NCBI GenBank assembly: GCA_003971905.1
Contig: RSEE01000002.1
Coordinates: 806,001 to 870,000 of the forward strand
Direction: 5' to 3'
From: Moniliella sp. 'wahieum'
Taxonomy: Eukaryota > Basidiomycota > Moniliellomycetes > Moniliellales > Moniliellaceae
Length of the DNA: 64,000 nt
Shown here in pieces: positions 11,159 through 22,300 of this stretch; the first letter of the stretch is position 1, and every line of letters starts with the position of its first letter. The notes below the pieces were generated by a model that saw nothing but the letters and a program-made list of their open reading frames with translations, did not search any database and was not told the DNA's origin. The position numbers were made by a program, and so were the translations under genes.

Positions 11159-12139
11159 ATCCCCATGGGGGAAGCGGAGTTGAAATGTGCAATGCGAGCC
11201 CGCAGCGCGGTCGTCGGTACGCCGACAAAAGAGCGCGGCTGGAGAGAGTGGCTCGCTTCTGCCGTCATGCCCAACACTCGCGCCATTGCCCACCACCATC
11301 GCCGCCACGCCGAACAACTTGGGGATGGAATGTGCGACCGGTGCGGATGGGAAGCCATGCGACGCTTTTTGGCGGCCCCTGCATGACCGCCTCCATCTGC
11401 CCTCGCCGATTCTCCTGGGCCAGGGGCAACGGCGGATGCAAGCCCCAGGCCAGTTGCCGGCGAGTGACCCATCCCCCGTTCGTGGTACCACAAGGCCCAA
11501 AAGTCGACAAGACCACCAGGCCACATGTCCACATGCCCATCCCACATTTCCAAAAGGTACGTCGAACCGCACAGGCCAAACCCTTCTGGTTGGCGATTTG
11601 TAACGTGCTATATCAAGTCTATGTGTGTCTGATCGAGAAAACGTGTTTGACTCTGTACGCGCAGACCGGAAGAAGATCGATCGCAGCCGGAAACGGAGGA
11701 GAATGGAGCTTGTCCCTCCCTCGTCCGAGAAACGGGGGAGAGGATCAGGGTACTTCTGATGGTGGCGAGCAGCCCACACATGCAAAAGCTCATTCATCAA
11801 GGGGAGACATTGTTCCTGCAGCGGAGCCGGAAAAGGGAGCGCCCGACCTCTGGCCATCAGCTTTGGGTGCCCGGCGGGAGGCCCGCCCCCGGCGTTTCTT
11901 GGGATGGGAACCGTGTGGGACGAGCACGGCACGACAGGACCTGACCGACCCAGTGTCGATCGCATTTGGGGATGGCAGAGGGGGTGAGGGGGCACGAACC
12001 ACTTCGGTGCGGACGATCTGTTGGGGACGAAGCAAGGTGCGACTGCGAGCCGCTTCAATGCTGGCGACCACCAGAAGAGGGGTGACCGGAACCAGTGGAT
12101 GCGGGCCGGCCGATTCAGTCTCGGTTGACGGAGGGGACA

Positions 12140-12238
12140 TGGAAAAGGTGTTGGTACTGGGGCGCATACATGTTCGTCAAAGACCGTGTGCGCTCTTCAA
12201 ATGCCAACCCACGCTTCTCCTTATGTTGCGGTCAAGGT
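12140..12238 (+). mobile_element. Helitron-like N-terminal motif, array copy 1
   Basis: The plus-strand frame reads WKRCWYWGAYMFVKD, then RSSNANPRFSLCCGQG. The spacing C..x.GA(x)n..NPRF..CC..G resembles the cysteine motif (CxxCxA...PxFxxCCxxGKVxLP) that precedes the Helitron-like N domain in fungal and oomycete Helitrons. The second cysteine of the first pair is Trp here. A canonical intron-like stretch follows directly (GTATGTTCC...CTGATCTAAC...TTGAACAG, 12236-12300). No Rep (HUH) or helicase domain is present in the unit, so at most this is a non-autonomous or decayed fragment. Confidence 0.5.
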
Positions 12239-12707
12239 ATGTTCCATCTCTCCTCTCCTCCTCTATTGTTCCACTGATCTAACCCTTTTCCATTGAACAG
12301 TGGCCTTCTCTTCCTGATTGCCAAGGATGACCGTCGCTTGGCCAGTGCTATTGGGGAGTGTATTCTTTGGTCCTTGACGGCACGGTCTACACTTCGTCGG
12401 CTGCGGAAGCGGAAGGCCTGAGGTCAAGAGGAGAGGCTGCGGGTCGGATTCGGCAAGGAACTGGAGGAGCCAGGCGGCCGGGGTGGTGTCGAGCCAGTCG
12501 GTTGCAGCTGCGTACAGCTTGCCGACGACGACCGCGCCAACGGCACCGGCCAGGCCCGCACGAGCAGTGCGGGTGTTGGGCAGCGGGGGCGTCCCAGCTG
12601 GCACAGGACGAGAGGATGCATCTGAGCTACTTCAAGTGAGGATGGCCAAGATGAAATGTGTTTTTGCGCCCTTTATCGCAGACGCCTGGCTGCTGGGATG
12701 CGGGGTG

Positions 12708-12961
12708 GCCTGTGACGGATGATGCTGATCGATGATGGTGTCACATGGGGCCCAGGATGAATTCTCCCTGGCGTCTCGCCACTGTCTGCCTGCTGGGGGC
12801 CTGTGACGGTTGATGCTGATCGATGATGGATGGTGTCACATGGGGCCCAGGATGAATTCTCCCCGGCGTCTCGCCACTGTCTGCCTGTGACGGATGAAGC
12901 TGATCGATGATGGATGGTGTCACATGGGGCCCAGGTTGAATTCTCCCCGGCGTCTGGCCAC
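12708..12961. repeat. Three ~85-bp tandem repeats, array copy 1
   Basis: Each unit contains CTGTGACGG(A/T)TGA.GCTGATCGATGATGG, GTGTCACATGGGGCCCAGG and TGAATTCTCCC.GGCGTCT. The set repeats at 15709-15958 in copy 2. It lies 300-550 bp upstream of the small DAWD-repeat gene in each unit and contains GTGTCACATG cores, so an upstream regulatory role is possible. Confidence 0.85.
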
Positions 12962-13276
12962 TCGCCTGCAAGAATCCTGTTTCGGTATGTCTGACATTCT
13001 TCACCACGGGGGGCAGGGTAGGGCCTGAGGCCTGAGGGCAGTGTGCTCCCCGCCGTTGGGGTTGAAGACGTCAGGCCGCACGGCAGCAGTCGAGGCAGCA
13101 CAGTGTGCTCAAGCCGAGGCAACGGCCTGAGGCCTGAGGGCAGTGTGCTCCTCGCCGGTTGGGGCAATATTGCCGCAGCAGTGGGGGGGGCGGGGGCATA
13201 AATAACCCGGATGGGTGCAAAACTTCTTGTCTCCCTCCCACCACCTACCTTCTCGAACCGCTCCCAGAGTACCGAA

Positions 13277-13738
13277 ATGCTGCCCCTCCCGCCTCTGCCC
13301 GAGTTCCAGTTCACCTTCCGCCTCTCTCCTCTGACCACGAGCCCGGGACTGCCATCGAACTACACCCCCCGGCTACTGGCTGGCGCCCATCATTCCCATC
13401 CGAGCATCCGAACTTCCAAGTTGGGCACAATCCCAACGCCCAGCCAGGCCCTTCGATTCTGCGCAAGAAGCCGAAGGCGGCTGAGGAGCGGGTGCTGGCG
13501 CCAGCGGTCCCCGGGCCAGGTTCGATGTCAACACGGCCGAGCCTCGCGAGACCGTGCGCAAGCGTCGCCATGGGCCGGTGGTGGTGGAGGTGCAATGCCC
13601 AGAGGTGGCGATGCAGGACGCGTGGGACATGGTCGAGGAGGAGGATTGCCCATCGGTGTTGATGCAGGACGCATGGGACATGGTGGAGGAGGTGCATGCC
13701 CAGAGGAAATGGTGGACGCATGGGACCTGGACCAATGA
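13277..13738 (+). pseudogene. DAWD-repeat small gene, array copy 1 (frame-slipped)
   Basis: This is the copy-1 counterpart of the intact gene at 16277-16744. It starts identically (MLPLPPLPEFQFTFRLSPLT) and has the same TATA-like CATAAATAA at 13198-13206. Relative to copy 2 it lacks one C in the run near 13370, one base near 13508, one T near 13697 and three bases (GTG) near 13703, so the middle is read out of frame although the end (DAWDLDQ) returns. Given the homopolymer errors seen in housekeeping genes nearby, it may really be intact. Confidence 0.6.
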
Positions 13739-15140
13739 CTGCCTTTGTTTTCGTTTTGTTTTCGTCTTCGTTTCGTTGTTGTGTTGATCGTTGAAGAATG
13801 AGATTGGTTTGAACCTACAATTGGTTGATAGATAGTGTTGCATAGCACGATGTGAGGCCAAGGGTATGGAAAACGGACGTCTGGGAAGATGAAGTGGATA
13901 GTGGAGAGTAGGGTTCCAGGAATGCCCCTGGGGATGAAGCTGCGAGGTATGCCCCCGCTGTGGGGGATGGCAGAGGAGGCATGAATATCATCCTCGACTG
14001 GACCTCTTGATGCGAGGGGGGACGCACCCTCACTTACTAGGAGTGCGACGTGACACGTGCGATCACATGTGACATGGGCTGTGACAGGGGCTGTGACATA
14101 GCTGTAACAGGGGCTGTGACATAGCTGTGAGATGGGCTGTGACATAGCTGTGACATGGGACGCATCCCCATGGGGGAAGCGGAGTTGAAATGTGCAATGC
14201 GAGCCCGCAGCGCGGTCGTCGGTACGCCGACAAAAGAGCGCGGCTGGAGAGAGTGGCTCGCTTCTGCCGTCATGCCCAACACTCGCGCCATTGCCCACCA
14301 CCATCGCCGCCACGCCGAACAACTTGGGGATGGAATGTGCGACCGGTGCGGATGGGAAGCCATGCGACGCTTTTTGGCGGCCCCTGCATGACCGCCTCCA
14401 TCTGCCTCGCCGATTCTCCTGGGCCAGGGGCAACGGCGGATGCAAGCCCCAGGCCAGTTGCCGGCGAGTGACCCATCCCCCGTTCGTGGTACCACAAGGC
14501 CCAAAAGTCGACAAGACCACCAGGCCACATGTCCACATGCCCATCCCACATTTCCAAAAGGTACGTCGAACCGCACAGGCCAAACCCTTCTGGTTGGCGA
14601 TTTGTAACGTGCTATATCAAGTCTATGTGTCTGATCGAGAAAACGTGTTTGACTCTGTACGCGCAGACCGGAAGAAGATCGATCGCAGCCGGAAACGGAG
14701 GAGAATGGAGCTTGCCCTCCCTCGTCCGAGAAACGGGGGAGAGGATCAGGGTACTTCTGATGGTGGCGAGCAGCCCACACATGCAAAAGCTCATTCATCA
14801 AGGGGAGACATTGTTCCTGCAGCGGAGCCGGAAAAGGGAGCGCCCGACCTCTGGCCATCAGCTTTGGGTGCCCGGCGGGAGGCCCGCCCCCGGCGTTTCT
14901 TGGGATGGGAACCGTGTGGGACGAGCACGGCACGACAGGACCTGACCGACCCAGTGTCGATCGCATTTGGGGATGGCAGAGGGGGTGAGGGGGCACGAAC
15001 CACTTCGGTGCGGACGATCTGTTGGGGACGAAGCAAGGTGCGACTGCGAGCCGCTTCAATGCTGGCGACCACCAGAAGAGGGGTGACCGGAACCAGTGGA
15101 TGCGGGCCGGCCGATTCAGTCTCGGTTGACGGAGGGGACA

Positions 15141-15239
15141 TGGAAAAGGTGTTGGTACTGGGGCGCATACATGTTCGTCAAAGACCGTGTGCGCTCTTCA
15201 AATGCCAACCCACGCTTCTCCTTATGTTGCGGTCAAGGT
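15141..15239 (+). mobile_element. Helitron-like N-terminal motif, array copy 2
   Basis: Same sequence as the copy-1 motif (RSSNANPRFSLCCGQG), 3,001 bp downstream, followed by the same intron-like segment at 15237-15301. After the intron-like stretch one frame reads LLFLIAKDDRRLASAIGE before a stop, another reads VAFSS before a stop. Confidence 0.5.
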
Positions 15240-15708
15240 ATGTTCCATCTCTCCTCTCCTCCTCTATTGTTCCACTGATCTAACCCTTTTCCATTGAACA
15301 GTGGCCTTCTCTTCCTGATTGCCAAGGATGACCGTCGCTTGGCCAGTGCTATTGGGGAGTGTATTCTTTGGTCCTTGACGGCACGGTCTACACTTCGTCG
15401 GCTGCGGAAGCGGAAGGCCTGAGGTCAAGAGGAGAGGCTGCGGGTCGGATTCGGCAAGGAACTGGAGGAGCCAGGCGGCCGGGGTGGTGTCGAGCCAGTC
15501 GGTTGCAGCTGCGTACAGCTTGCCGACGACGACCGCGCCAACGGCACCGGCCAGGCCCGCACGAGCAGTGCGGGTGTTGGGCAGCGGTGGGCGTCCCAGC
15601 TGGCACAGGACGAGAGGATGCATCTGAGCTACTTCAAGTGAGGATGGCCAAGATGAAATGTGTTTTTGCGCCCTTTATCGCAGACGCTGGCTGCTGGGGA
15701 TGGGGGTG

Positions 15709-15958
15709 GCCTGTGACGGATGATGCTGATCGATGATGGATGGTGTCACATGGGGCCCAGGATGAATTCTCCCTGGCGTCTCGCCACTGTCTGCTGGGGG
15801 CCTGTGACGGTTGATGCTGATCGATGATGGATGGTGTCACATGGGGCCCAGGATGAATTCTCCCCGGCGTCTCGCCACTGTCTGCCTGTGACGGATGAAG
15901 CTGATCGATGATGGATGGTGTCACATGGGGCCCAGGTTGAATTCTCCCGGCGTCTGGC
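15709..15958. repeat. Three ~85-bp tandem repeats, array copy 2
   Basis: Same three-unit cluster as in copy 1, with small indels between units. Confidence 0.85.
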
Positions 15959-16197
15959 CACTCGCCTGCAAGAATCCTGTTTCGGTATGTGTCTGACATT
16001 CTTCACCACGGGGGGCAGGGTAGGGCCTGAGGGGGAGGGCAGTGTGCTCCCCGCCGTTGGGGTTGAAGACGTCAGGCCGCACGGCAGCAGTCGAGGCAGC
16101 ACAGTGTGCTCAAGCCGAGGCAACGGCCTGAGGCCTGAGGGCAGTGTGCTCCTCGCCGGTTGGGGCAATATTGCCGCAGCAGTGGGGGGGGCGGGGG

Positions 16198-16206
16198 CAT
16201 AAATAA
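16198..16206 (+). promoter_or_regulatory. TATA-like box of the DAWD-repeat gene
   Basis: CATAAATAA lies 71 bp upstream of the ATG at 16277, preceded by a G run and a CAATATTG element. The copy-1 counterpart is at 13198-13206. Confidence 0.55.
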
Positions 16207-16276
16207 CCCGGATGGGTGCAAAACTTCTTGTCTCCCTCCACCACCTACCTTCTCGAACCGCTCCCAGAGTACCGAA

Positions 16277-16744
16277 ATGCTGCCCCTCCCGCCTCTGCCC
16301 GAGTTCCAGTTCACCTTCCGCCTCTCTCCTCTGACCACGAGCCCGGGACTGCCATCGAACTACACCCCCCCGGCTACTGGCTGGCGCCCATCATTCCCAT
16401 CCGAGCATCCGAACTTCCAAGTTGGGCACAATCCCAACGCCCAGCCAGGCCCTTCGATTCTGCGCAAGAAGCCGAAGGCGGCTGAGGAGCGGGTGCTGGC
16501 GCCAGCGGTGCCCCGGGCCAGGTTCGATGTCAACACGGCCGAGCCTCGCGAGACCGTGCGCAAGCGTCGCCATGGGCCGGTGGTGGTGGAGGTGCAATGC
16601 CCAGAGGTGGCGATGCAGGACGCGTGGGACATGGTCGAGGAGGAGGATTGCCCATCGGTGTTGATGCAGGACGCATGGGACATGGTGGAGGAGGTGCATT
16701 GCCCAGAGGTGGAAATGGTGGACGCATGGGACCTGGACCAATGA
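16277..16744 (+). CDS. Small Pro-rich protein with acidic DAWD repeats
   Basis: A 155-aa product of unknown function. It opens with MLPLPPLPEFQFTFRLSPLT, continues with a Pro/Ser-rich region (SFPSEHPNFQVGHNPN), a basic patch (LRKKPKAAEERV, then VRKRRHGP) and ends in three related acidic segments: CPEVAMQDAWDMVEEE, CPSVLMQDAWDMVEEV and CPEVEMVDAWDLD. No signal peptide or membrane helix is seen. The start is favoured by the TATA-like box at 16198. Both full array units carry it, so it is the only gene in the unit with a complete plausible reading frame plus promoter. A basic patch followed by acidic repeats could suit a nuclear or chromatin-associated role, but that is speculation. Confidence 0.65.
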   Translation: MLPLPPLPEFQFTFRLSPLTTSPGLPSNYTPPATGWRPSFPSEHPNFQVGHNPNAQPGPSILRKKPKAAEERVLAPAVPRARFDVNTAEPRETVRKRRHGPVVVEVQCPEVAMQDAWDMVEEEDCPSVLMQDAWDMVEEVHCPEVEMVDAWDLDQ

Positions 16745-18180
16745 CTGCCTTTGTTTTCGTTTTGTTTTCGTCTTCGTTTCGTTGTTGTGTTGATCGTTGA
16801 AGAATGAGATTGGTTTGAACCTACAATGTGGTTGATAGATAGTGTTGCATAGCACGATGTGAGGCCAAGGGTATGGAAAACGGACGTCTGGGAAGATGAA
16901 GTGGATAGTGGAGAGTAGGGTTCCAGGAATGCCCCTGGGGATGAAGCTGCGAGGTATGCCCCCGCTGTGGGGGATGGCAGAGGAGGCATTGAATATCATC
17001 CTCGACTGGACCTCTTGATGCGAGGGGGGACGCACCCTCACTTACTAGGAGTGCGACGTGACACGTGCGATCACATGTGACATGGGCTGTGACAGGGGCT
17101 GTGACATAGCTGTAACAGGGGCTGTGACATAGCTGTGAGATGGGCTGTGACATAGCTGTGACATGGGACGCATCCCCATGGGGGAAGCGGAGTTGAAATG
17201 TGCAATGCGAGCCCGCAGCGCGGTCGTCGGTACGCCGACAAAAGAGCGCGGCTGGAGAGAGTGGCTCGCTTCTGCCGTCATGCCCAACACTCGCGCCATT
17301 GCCCACCACCATCGCCGCCACGCCGAACAACTTGGGGATGGAATGTGCGACCGGTGCGGATGGGAAGCCATGCGACGCTTTTTGGCGGCCCCTGCATGAC
17401 CGCCTCCATCTGCCTCGCCGATTCTCCTGGGCCAGGGGCAACGGCGGATGCAAGCCCCAGGCCAGTTGCCGGCGAGTGACCCATCCCCCGTTCGTGGTAC
17501 CACAAGGCCCAAAAGTCGACAAGACCACCAGGCCACATGTCCACATGCCCATCCCACATTTCCAAAAGGTACGTCGAACCGCACAGGCCAAACCCTTCTG
17601 GTTGGCGATTTGTAACGCGCTATATCAAAAGGCTATGTGTCTGATCGAGAAATCGTGTTTGACTCTGTACGCGCAGACCGGAAGAAGATCGATCGCAGCC
17701 GGAAACGGAGGAGAATGGAGCTTGTCCCTCCCTCGTCCGAGAAACGGGGGAGAGGATCAGGGTACTTCTGATGGTGGCGAGCAGCCCACACATGCAAAAG
17801 CTCATTCATCAAGGGGAGACATTGTTCCTGCAGCGGAGCCGGAAAAGGGAGCGCCCGACCTCTGGCCATCAGCTTTGGGTGCCCGGCGGGAGGCCCGCCC
17901 CGGCGTTTCTTGGGATGGGAACCGTGTGGGACGAGCACGGCACGACAGGACCTGACCGACCCAGTGTCGATCGCATTTGGGGATGGCAGAGGGGGTGAGG
18001 GGGCACGAACCACTTCGGTGCGGACGATCTGTTGGGGACGAAGCAGATCTGTTGGGGACGAAGCAAGGTGCACTGCGAGCCGCTTCAATGCTAGCGACCG
18101 CCGGAAGAGGGGTAACCGGACCCAGTCCGTGCGAGCCGGCCGATTCAGTCTTGATTGACGGCGGGGGCATGGAAAAGTGA

Positions 18181-18267
18181 AGGTACTGGGGCGCATACAT
18201 GTTCGTCGCAGAACAAGGGCGCTCTTCAAATGCCAACCCACGCTTCTCCTTATGTTGCGGTCAAGGT
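18181..18267 (+). mobile_element. Helitron-like N-terminal motif, array copy 3 (diverged)
   Basis: Reads RYWGAYMFVAEQ, then GRSSNANPRFSLCCGQG. The changed bases relative to copies 1-2 keep the reading frame through the motif, which supports this being the former coding frame. The sequence just upstream (near 18178) has a stop in that frame. Confidence 0.5.
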
Positions 18268-18600
18268 ATGTTTCATCTCTCCTCTCCTCCTCTATTGTTC
18301 CACTGATCTAACCCTTTTCCATTGAACAGTGGCCTTCTCTTCCTGATTGCCAAGTATGGCCGTCGCTTGGCCAGTGCGAAGGGGAGTGTATTCTTTGGTC
18401 CGTGACGGCATGGTCTACGCTTCGTCGGCTGCGGGAGGCCTGAGGTCAAGAGGAGGCTGCGGGTCGGATTCGGCAAGGAACTGGAGGAGCCAGGCCGCCG
18501 GGGTGGTGTCGAACCAGTCGGTTGCAGCTGTGTACAACTGACGAACGACACCGGCGCCAACGGCACCGGCCAGGCCCGCACGAGCGGTGCGGGTGTTGAG

Positions 18601-19350
18601 GGAGCGCGCAAGCTGAACCGACGGCATTGGCGGGCTGCAGTCCTGAACCACTACCGGGTGTGTGCCGGAGACGGGCCCGGATTCAGGAGGATGGACTGCG
18701 TGGCCTCGGTACTACACAGCGTCCCTTCGAGGCCCTGGCCCTCACTCTTGTCATGGTCGCTCTGATCTTTTGATGCCACAACACACCGCTGCAGCTAATC
18801 CGCGGCACTGCCCAGCAAGGTTCTACCCCTCACTATTGCCATGTCCAATCTGATTTCTGGTGCACTGGCCGCGCTGATTTGGAGCAGACGCGAGGGCGGT
18901 GGTGGTGGTGGCAGCAGACTTGGGTGGCTCGGAAATAGGCTGCTGCACATGTAACCAAAGTGGGCCGGTGAACATTTCACGCACGCCGTGATGGCACCTT
19001 CAACATTCAACCTCCAACTTGAACGTTCAACGTTGGTTCCGCTGTGCCCGGGCGGAACGCTTGCTGAGCCCCAGCGCCTCAGCTGCGCTGGGTCACCTGA
19101 CCATCACGCGCGGGTAAGGGTGACCCTCGACGTGGAGCACGGTATGCAAGGGAGCGCAGGCGGCAAGCGGCAAGCGGCCAGTGTGTGACGCGCTGGTTGT
19201 GTGGCGTGGCCGTCGACATGCCACAGCAGCCCGGCGTCGCTTCTTCTGCCACCACCTCTCGGCCAGCGCGCCCGAGTCTCCTTCCCTCTGCCCGGCGCCG
19301 CCGCTCCCTCGCCCCCATCCCCTCCTTCTACGTCAGCCACGGCGCCCGCC
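18601..19350. other. Array right flank and CHC1 upstream region
   Basis: Unique DNA. Contains TTGAACGTTCAACGTT at 19019-19034, about 320 bp upstream of the clathrin start, and a pyrimidine-rich leader from about 19255. No gene seen at 18601-19000. Confidence 0.5.
19019..19034. promoter_or_regulatory. GAACGTTC palindrome upstream of CHC1
   Basis: TTGAACGTTCAACGTT; preceded by related ATTCAAC and CCAACTTG. Same element as in the PRP4/SHR3, SMC1 and kinase promoters. Confidence 0.5.
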
Positions 19351-22300
19351 ATGGCCGACAAGCCCATCGTCTTCTCCGAGCACGTCCAGCTCACCAGTCT
19401 GGGCGTCGCTCCAGAGGCCATCTCCTTCGCTACGGTCACCCTTGAGTCTGAGAACTTTGTCTGCGTTCGTGAAGATGGCTCCGTGGTCATCGTCGACCTC
19501 AATGACGTGAGCAATGTGTGCGTGATGATCTTCCTTCCCATCCATAAGCAAGCTAACCCTCGTTGCTCTCTTCCTCTCTGCAGCCTCCGCCGGCCCATCA
19601 CCGCCGACTCGGCCATCATGCACCCCACTCAGCGCATCCTTGCCCTCAAGGCGGGCCGTCAGCTGCAGATTTCAGCATAGAAGCCAAGACTAAAGTCAAG
19701 AGTCATGTGATGAACGAGGATGTTGTCTACTGGACCTGGATCAGTGAGTCCACCCTCGGACTCGTCACCGCCCACGCCGTGTACCATTGGCCAATGGAGG
19801 TCGAGGGAGACCCGACCAAGGTCTTTGACCGTCATGCATCTCTCGTCGGCTCCCAAATCATAAACTACCGCACCACCGCCGATGCGGAATGGATGGTCCT
19901 GGTGGGTATTTCGGGCAACACAGCCCCTGGAGGTTTCAAGATCAAGGGCAACATCCAGCTCTACAATAAGCGCCTCAATGTGTCCCAGCCCATCGAGGGT
20001 CACGCCGCAGCTTTTGCCGAACTGAAGACGGATGATGCTCCGAACCCCTACAAACTCTTCACTTTCTCGGTCCGCACTGCCACGGGCGCCCGCCTGCACA
20101 TTGTCGAAATTGACCACCAGCAAGGCCAGCCTGCGTTTGCCAAGAAGGCTGTCGACGTGTTTTTCCCCCCCGAGGCGGCTAATGACTTCCCCGTCGCCAT
20201 GCAGATCAGCAAGCGTTTCGGGATCATCTACCTGATTACGAAGTACGGTTTTGTACATCTTTACGACCTGGAGTCGGGGACGTGCATCTACATGAACCGC
20301 ATATCTGGCGAGACAGTATTCACCTCGGCGCCATACGAGTCAATGAGCGGTATCATCGCCATTAACCGCAAGGGCCAGGTCTTGTCAGTGGCGGCCGACG
20401 AAAACACGTTGGTGCCCTACACGCTCAACACGCTCACAACACTCAACTCGCATTTAAGTTGGCGTCGGGGGCAACCTGCCAGGGGCGGATGACCTGTATC
20501 TTCAGCAATTCAACAACCTGTTCGCTTCTGGCCAGTTTGGCGAGGCAGCCAAAACTGCAGCGAACAGTCCTCGTGGCATTCTTCGAACACCTGAGACAAT
20601 TGAGAAGTTCAAGCAGGTCCCGGCACAGCAGGGCACCCTCAGCCCCATCCTTCAGTACTTTGGCATTCTCCTCGAGCGTGGAAGCCTTAACAAATACGAG
20701 TCGTCGCTGGAACTTGCCCGCCCGGTGCTGCAGCAGGGCCGCAAGCACCTTTTGGAGAAGTGGCTGACTGAGGACAAGATTGAATGCTCTGAGGAGCTGG
20801 GTGATATCGTCCGCCTTAGCGACATGAGCCTGGCCCTTAGCATCTACCTTCGAGCCAATGTGCCCAATAAGGTTGTTGCTTCGATGGCTGAGCGGGCCAA
20901 GTTGACAAGATTGTACTGTACGCACGCAAAGTGGGCTACACTCCGGACTATGCGACGCTTCTGCAGCATATCGTCCGTCGGGACCCCGAGAAGGGTGCTG
21001 AATTCGCATCGACGCTCGTGCAGGACGAATCGGGCCCGCTGGTGGATGTTGAGCGGGTGATGGACATCTTTATGAGCCAAAACATGATCCAGCAGGCCAC
21101 ATCGTTCCTTCTGGACGCGCTCAAGGACAACAAGCCTGAGCAAGGCCATCTTCAGACGCGTCTGTTGGAGATGAACCTGGTCAATGCACCCCAGGTCGCG
21201 GACGCTATTTTGGGCAACAATATGTTTACCCACTACGACCGTCCTCGCATCGCCAACTTGGCTGAGAAGGCCGGGCTACTACAGCGTGCGCTTGAACACT
21301 ATGATGACATTCGTGATAAGGGGTCGTGGTGCACACGTCCCAGATCAACACGGAGTGGCTCGTGGAGTATTTGGGCGACTCACTGTCGAGCAGAGCTTCG
21401 AGTGCATGAAAGAGATGCTGAAGGTCAACATCCGCCAGAACCTGGCTGTGGTGGTGCAGATTGCGACCAAATCTCGGACCTACTGGGGCCAGTGAAGCTT
21501 ATTGAGATGTTTGAGAGCTTCAAGAGCTTGAAGGTTGTACTACTACCTTGGATCGGTGTGAACCTATCGACGGACCCGGAAGTGCACTTCAAGTACATCC
21601 AGGCCGCCACTCGGACCGGTCAAATTCGCGAAGTGGAGCGGATTGCGCGCGAGTCCAACTACTACAACCCGAGAAGGTGAAAAACTTCCTGAAGGAGGCC
21701 AAGCTACAGGACCAGCTGCCGCTCATTATCGTGTGCGACCGGTTTAACTTTGTGCACGACCTGGTGCTGTACTTGTACCAGAAGATGATGCCTCAGTTCA
21801 TTGAGACGTACGTTCAACGGGTCAACTCCGAGCGCACCCCGAGGTGATTGGCGCGCTGCTGGACGTGGACTGTGACGAGGGCGTGATCAAGAAACTTGCT
21901 CGCGTCTGTCACTGGCCCCTTTTCCATCGAAGATTGGTGGCGGAGGTGGAGAAGCGTAACCGGCTGAAGCTCATCCTACCCTGGATTGAAAGCCGCGTCG
22001 CTGCGGGGGAGACGGACCAAGCGCTGTACAATGCGTTGGCGAAGATTTACATCGACACCAAAAACAACCCTGAGCAGTTCCTGAAGGAGAACACTCTGTA
22101 TGACCCCAAGGCCATCGGCACCTACTCCGAGACGCGGGACCCGTACCTGGCCTACATTGCGTACCAAGGTTTCTGCGATGAGGACCTGATCCGCGTGACG
22201 AATGAGAACGGCATGTTCAAGCACCAGGCCGCTACCTTGTGCTACGTCGGGACTTGGCGCTCTGGGACGTGGTTCTGTCGTCGGAGAATGTGCATCGTCG

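Larger units (their letters stand above)
10898..18600. repeat. Tandem array of a ~3.0-kb unit (about 2.6 copies)
   Basis: Copies begin near 10898, 13902 and 16907 (period about 3,005 bp). The left boundary lies in GGAGAGTA...GGAATGCC; the third copy stops near 18600, just after GTGCGGGTGTTG, and unique DNA follows. Copies 1 and 2 differ almost only by single-base indels and rare substitutions. Copy 3 is nearly identical to about 18025, then diverges by roughly a tenth. Each unit holds a short TGTGACATAGC minisatellite, a Helitron-like motif and an intron-like segment; the first two also hold a triple ~85-bp repeat and a small TATA-driven gene. Confidence 0.93.

Noticed and set aside
10631-12058. 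475-codon minus-strand frame across the first array unit
   Set aside because: It crosses a minisatellite (TVTSHS-like repeats) and is broken differently in copies 2 and 3; it is better explained as antisense of the unit.
12708-12961. Possible CRISPR-like array
   Set aside because: Only three long, nearly contiguous repeats without unique spacers, in a eukaryotic context.
14192-15283. 363-codon plus-strand frame in array unit 2
   Set aside because: It stays open partly by composition; another frame holds the cysteine motif, and copies 1 and 3 shift frame inside it, so I could not support it as a protein.
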